NCBI GenBank assembly: GCA_050084515.1
Contig: CM114273.1
Coordinates: 41,602,001-41,666,000 of the forward strand
Length of the DNA: 64,000 nucleotides
Source: Blasia pusilla
Lineage: Eukaryota > Marchantiophyta > Marchantiopsida > Blasiales
Direction of reading: 5' to 3'
Both the position numbers and the translations under genes were made by a program. Positions 61,060 through 64,000 of the stretch are shown piece by piece. The stretch's first letter is position 1, and each line of letters begins with the position of its first letter. The notes beneath the pieces are model-generated. The model made no database searches. It saw only the letters and a list, made by a program, of their open reading frames with translations, and was not told the DNA's origin.

Positions 61060-62110
61060 CAATTTTTTTTTAAGATAGGCAACTAGTTTGGAATCAGGTT
61101 AGATAGATGGAGGTGGTGCATTCCTCTAGTATTAATTACTCCCAAATCTAATGGACTTGCAAAATATTCCATTTGGGTTTGAAACAAATTATGATGTAAT
61201 TTGTTTGTCTTAGGAGGGTAGTCTTTAATGTAGTTTTTGTTCTGCATGAGATGAGTTCAAATTTATCTTAAAAGGTTCAATAAAAAAAGAATGATTTTTG
61301 GAGTTCTCTCTCCTTGAAAGATTCTCTATTTGGTGACATGTGCACATATATGTCTCTATAATCATAACCCTCTATAGTGAATAAAGAAACAACTCACATA
61401 TCGAAACATAAATTATAGCAAAAATACATAAATTTAAAAAAACAATAATTTTCTCCAAATATCCCCAAAATGGACCCAAAATATGGGGAAACCATAGTAA
61501 GGTTGCTCACCTTCTTGCTAGGTCGTCGCAGAACCATCGAGATTCATGCTTGAGAGGTACATTAAGCAAATACTCTCTACTCCCAAGTAAGTGTTGTGAC
61601 AACATCCTTGGTTTATTGGAAAAAGCAAAGGAAATTTTTTTCCTTCAACAACATCAAGTGAAAGAGGAAAAAAAACCTATGTGATGTGGGAGAGAGGCGG
61701 GGAAGGCATGGCAAGAAAAAAAAACAAGGTGCAAGAGAAATGCAATGACTAGGTAGACTAAATCCATTGCTGATTAGCAACATTGATAAAAAAAATTCAA
61801 GTAGACGTGATTCCGGGAGACGAAGATGCATGGCACGAATAAAGACAAGAATGGAATCTCAAACACTCCCAACCACCTCCTACCACACCTCCCTAAGTGC
61901 CTATGCCACCCAACCCCAACATGATAAGAACAATCTACAATTTTGTATAAGACTCTCAACCATGCTAGTCACATCATGTGTTGCAATACAAAGTAAACAA
62001 GATTTACACACCATTAGTAATAGTTTGTAAGTATAGATAAAAAAAAAAAAATTCAAATGAAAATAAAAGTCCATAAATTCAAAAGATAAAACCATTTTTT
62101 TTTTTACAAT
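61060..62110. other. AT-rich intergenic, no gene seen
   Basis: Short A/T-rich frames only. Poly-A and poly-T stretches are frequent. Confidence 0.45.
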
Positions 62111-62119
62111 ACTAAAAAA

Positions 62120-62302
62120 TCTATACTATTAATGGAGGATGGGGTTAGAAAAACCCTCCTCGTGTCGACACTCCTTTAACAACTCTTCTATTTTTAACAC
62201 ATGATAGATTTAAGAAATAATTATGTCAAGATGGCCAATTAAATTGAGGGTGTCAAAAAACCTTACTCTCATTCGTGCATAGCACGGGCATCATCATGCT
62301 AA
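62120..62302 (+). mobile_element. Miniature non-autonomous Helitron, second copy
   Basis: It begins A-TC (TCTATACTATTAATGGAGG) and ends CTAA at 62299-62302, after a perfect 5-bp stem hairpin CGTGC-ATA-GCACG at 62274-62286. It shares GAGGATGGGGTT and CCTCCTC..GTG.CGACAC with the 17.8-18.2 kb element. The base after CTAA is A rather than the usual T. Confidence 0.65.
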
Positions 62303-62309
62303 ATACTCA

Positions 62310-63290
62310 ATGTTGAGTATGATTTTTTGGTTTTCTCAAAGATAGAGTAAGGATTCTTATACAACGGTCCTTATCATAAAACAAGGGGGACTTTTTCTGT
62401 CATATCTCTTTCATTTACAAAGTGATATAATTTATGTAATATGTGAACCAAATAGGTGGGGAATGTGGCATAAGGATGTCCATGCAAACCAAATAGTCGA
62501 GAGTGTGGCTGAACATCCCTACTAAAGAAGTGGATATCCACCTACTCCTTGGACACACCGCACTTAGAGTGCCACAAATCCATCTAAAAAGAATTAGAAA
62601 ACATCAATAGAAAGTGGGTGATGAAAAATCCACCCTAAATACAAACTAGTGTGGCCGCCCCAAAAGATGGCTTATTAAAAAACCATAAATACAATACAGA
62701 CTTATGAGTTGATTAGAGAATGTAGCTATACAAAACAAACTACTCAAAAAATGTACAAAGTTTTGATATTTCAATATCAATCCAATACACTACGAAGGAG
62801 ATGAATACAACAATCATTAAACTACCTATAAGGTCTAAAAAATAAAATGCTATAATACAAAGATGTTCAATTATAAACAAGGGTTCATACGATAGACCAC
62901 ATACAAATGCCATAAAAGCTAATCCAATCCAAAATGCAAGGATCGATTAAAGGGCATTTTTTTTTAGAGAACCTAACTCCCGCTATCGATTACACGAGAA
63001 CGAGAACGTTAATGAAACAAAAAAGATGTTGACTAAACAACTGTCTAAACAAAAGACATAGTGTTGTGGGCTAACACGTTGAAAGCCCAAGTCATACAAG
63101 TTATTCATCCAATAAGATTTCTCAACAAAATATTGTGTTGTGAGGGAACCGCAAAGTACGAGCTAAAGTGGGGGCTTAAAATAATAAGGGGGACTTACTA
63201 GAATCACAACCCACCCTCTAAAAAGAAAAGAAAGTGCCCCTTTCCTTGCCCATACAACATAATATGGACAGTAAAATGTGAGATGCCTAG
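62310..63290. other. Intergenic, no gene seen
   Basis: AT-rich sequence with no recognisable protein, RNA gene or paired repeat. Confidence 0.4.
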
Positions 63291-63294
63291 TGGT

Positions 63295-63440
63295 AGGGAA
63301 AAAGATGCACTTCGATAAAAACGAGTGATGGAAAACCCATCGGAAGTACAAAAGAGGGGGACTCAAAGAGTCAAAACCTGAAGGCCACAACACGACCAGA
63401 AAAGGAAGAAGGGGGCATTCCCCCCCCCTAACAAGAGGTC
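63295..63440 (-). mobile_element. LINE 3' end fragment, copy 4
   Basis: On the minus strand it reads from a G/C run (TTAGGGGGGGGGAATGCCCCC) through GTTGTGGCCTTCAGGTTTTG, CTCTTTGAGTCCCC and CTTCCGATGGGTTTTCCATC to GTGCATCTTTTTCCC. This is the most complete version of the shared 3' end, including the run that follows the stop codon in the 60.9-kb copy. The ORF itself is not recognisable upstream. Confidence 0.8.
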
Positions 63441-63479
63441 GTCCACACACATACAATAATAACCAGATGTGGACCCGCA

Positions 63480-64000
63480 CGTGTGTCTCCAACTGATCCT
63501 TCACTTGTAGACAGGAATTCCACAACGGCCTGCCATCACTCTACCGTCTATGACAGAATGGGAGCCGAAAGGTACCCACCCGTGGCATCCAGCCCGGGTC
63601 CCAAGTTGACTCCCAAGCCAGAGGCAACCGGGAGGGTTCCCACCCGGTTGCCCTCCGTCTCTATCAACCGGCCGGCTAACGCTCCTCCGGAATGATCCCT
63701 CCAAATGTAGCGGTAGCGCCTTCCCCGAGGCCGGCATTTTGTCCGCCAACCATCTCATCCCATTGCTGTCAACTCCATCTCCTGGCGGAGAGGCAGGCTG
63801 GAGGATTTCCCCCACCGAAAGACTTCGAAGTCCTTTCCAAGGACTTTGAAGGAGTCCTTGGAAAGTCCGGGCTTTCCCCAGGCGGGGAAAGGCTTGTCGG
63901 TTAAATTGCGGGCGTCCAACCCTCGAGGGCTCGGGAGGACGTTCCCGTCACTTTTGACCTTTTGCTAGGATGACTAGGGGACTGCGTCAGCATATACGAA
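63480..64000. other. GC-rich segment with 13-bp hairpin, unassigned
   Basis: This end of the window is markedly more GC-rich than its surroundings. Overlapping frames on both strands (for example minus 63815-63501, 104 codons) have no recognisable domain. CTTTCCAAGGACT at 63833-63845 and its reverse complement at 63853-63865 form a perfect hairpin with a 7-nt loop. It may be the inside of a transposon cut by the window end. Confidence 0.4.

Overview
The window reads as nuclear DNA of a land plant. It has multi-exon genes with GT-AG introns of about 100-1400 bp, plant-specific families (LHP1 with chromo and chromoshadow domains, GEM-like GRAM protein), long AT-rich intergenic stretches, and decayed plant-type Helitrons, hAT elements and LINEs. 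The LHP1-like protein is much longer than the angiosperm form, and the LINE reverse transcriptase fragments are of a kind I associate with non-seed plants. I therefore lean towards a bryophyte, lycophyte or fern, with low confidence.

Layout. 1-3.1 kb: AT-rich flank, then a degenerate motif cluster with a perfect palindrome and a GGAA microsatellite. 3.2-8.6 kb (+): LHP1-like Polycomb reader, six exons, reconstructed end to end, with two competing last exons. 9.3-10.5 kb: two short tandem arrays. 11.2-17.5 kb (-): THUMPD3-like tRNA guanine-N2 methyltransferase, at least 11 exons, with a 93-bp hairpin in an intron. 17.8-18.2 kb: miniature Helitron with a tandem duplication. 18.2-23 kb: AT-rich, no gene seen. 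23.1-23.7 kb: GC-rich tandem array directly upstream of a GEM-like GRAM gene (24.2-26.4 kb, +). 27.4-29.0 kb (-): dead Helitron Pif1-like helicase interrupted by a 404-bp non-autonomous hAT element with a clean 8-bp target duplication; a second hAT end lies beside it. 29-35 kb: repeat-rich. 35.2-40 kb (-): probable gene I cannot name. 40-45 kb: AT-rich repeats. 45.5-46.7 kb (-): broken transposon-like reading frame. 49-52.5 kb (-): two different LINE reverse transcriptase fragments. 50.0-50.9 kb (+): unexplained 271-codon frame. 53.5-55.0 kb (+): YtqB/MnmM-type RNA methyltransferase, 3' four exons clear, 5' end not found. 55-64 kb: LINE 3' ends, a second miniature Helitron, AT-rich sequence.

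The genes are independent plant nuclear genes, not an operon: one chromatin reader, two RNA methyltransferases and one membrane-associated GRAM protein. Their adjacency looks coincidental. I found no CRISPR array, rRNA gene or convincing tRNA gene. The most informative signals are the duplicated chromoshadow last exon of LHP1, the hAT-in-Helitron nesting, and a LINE 3' end shared by four sites.
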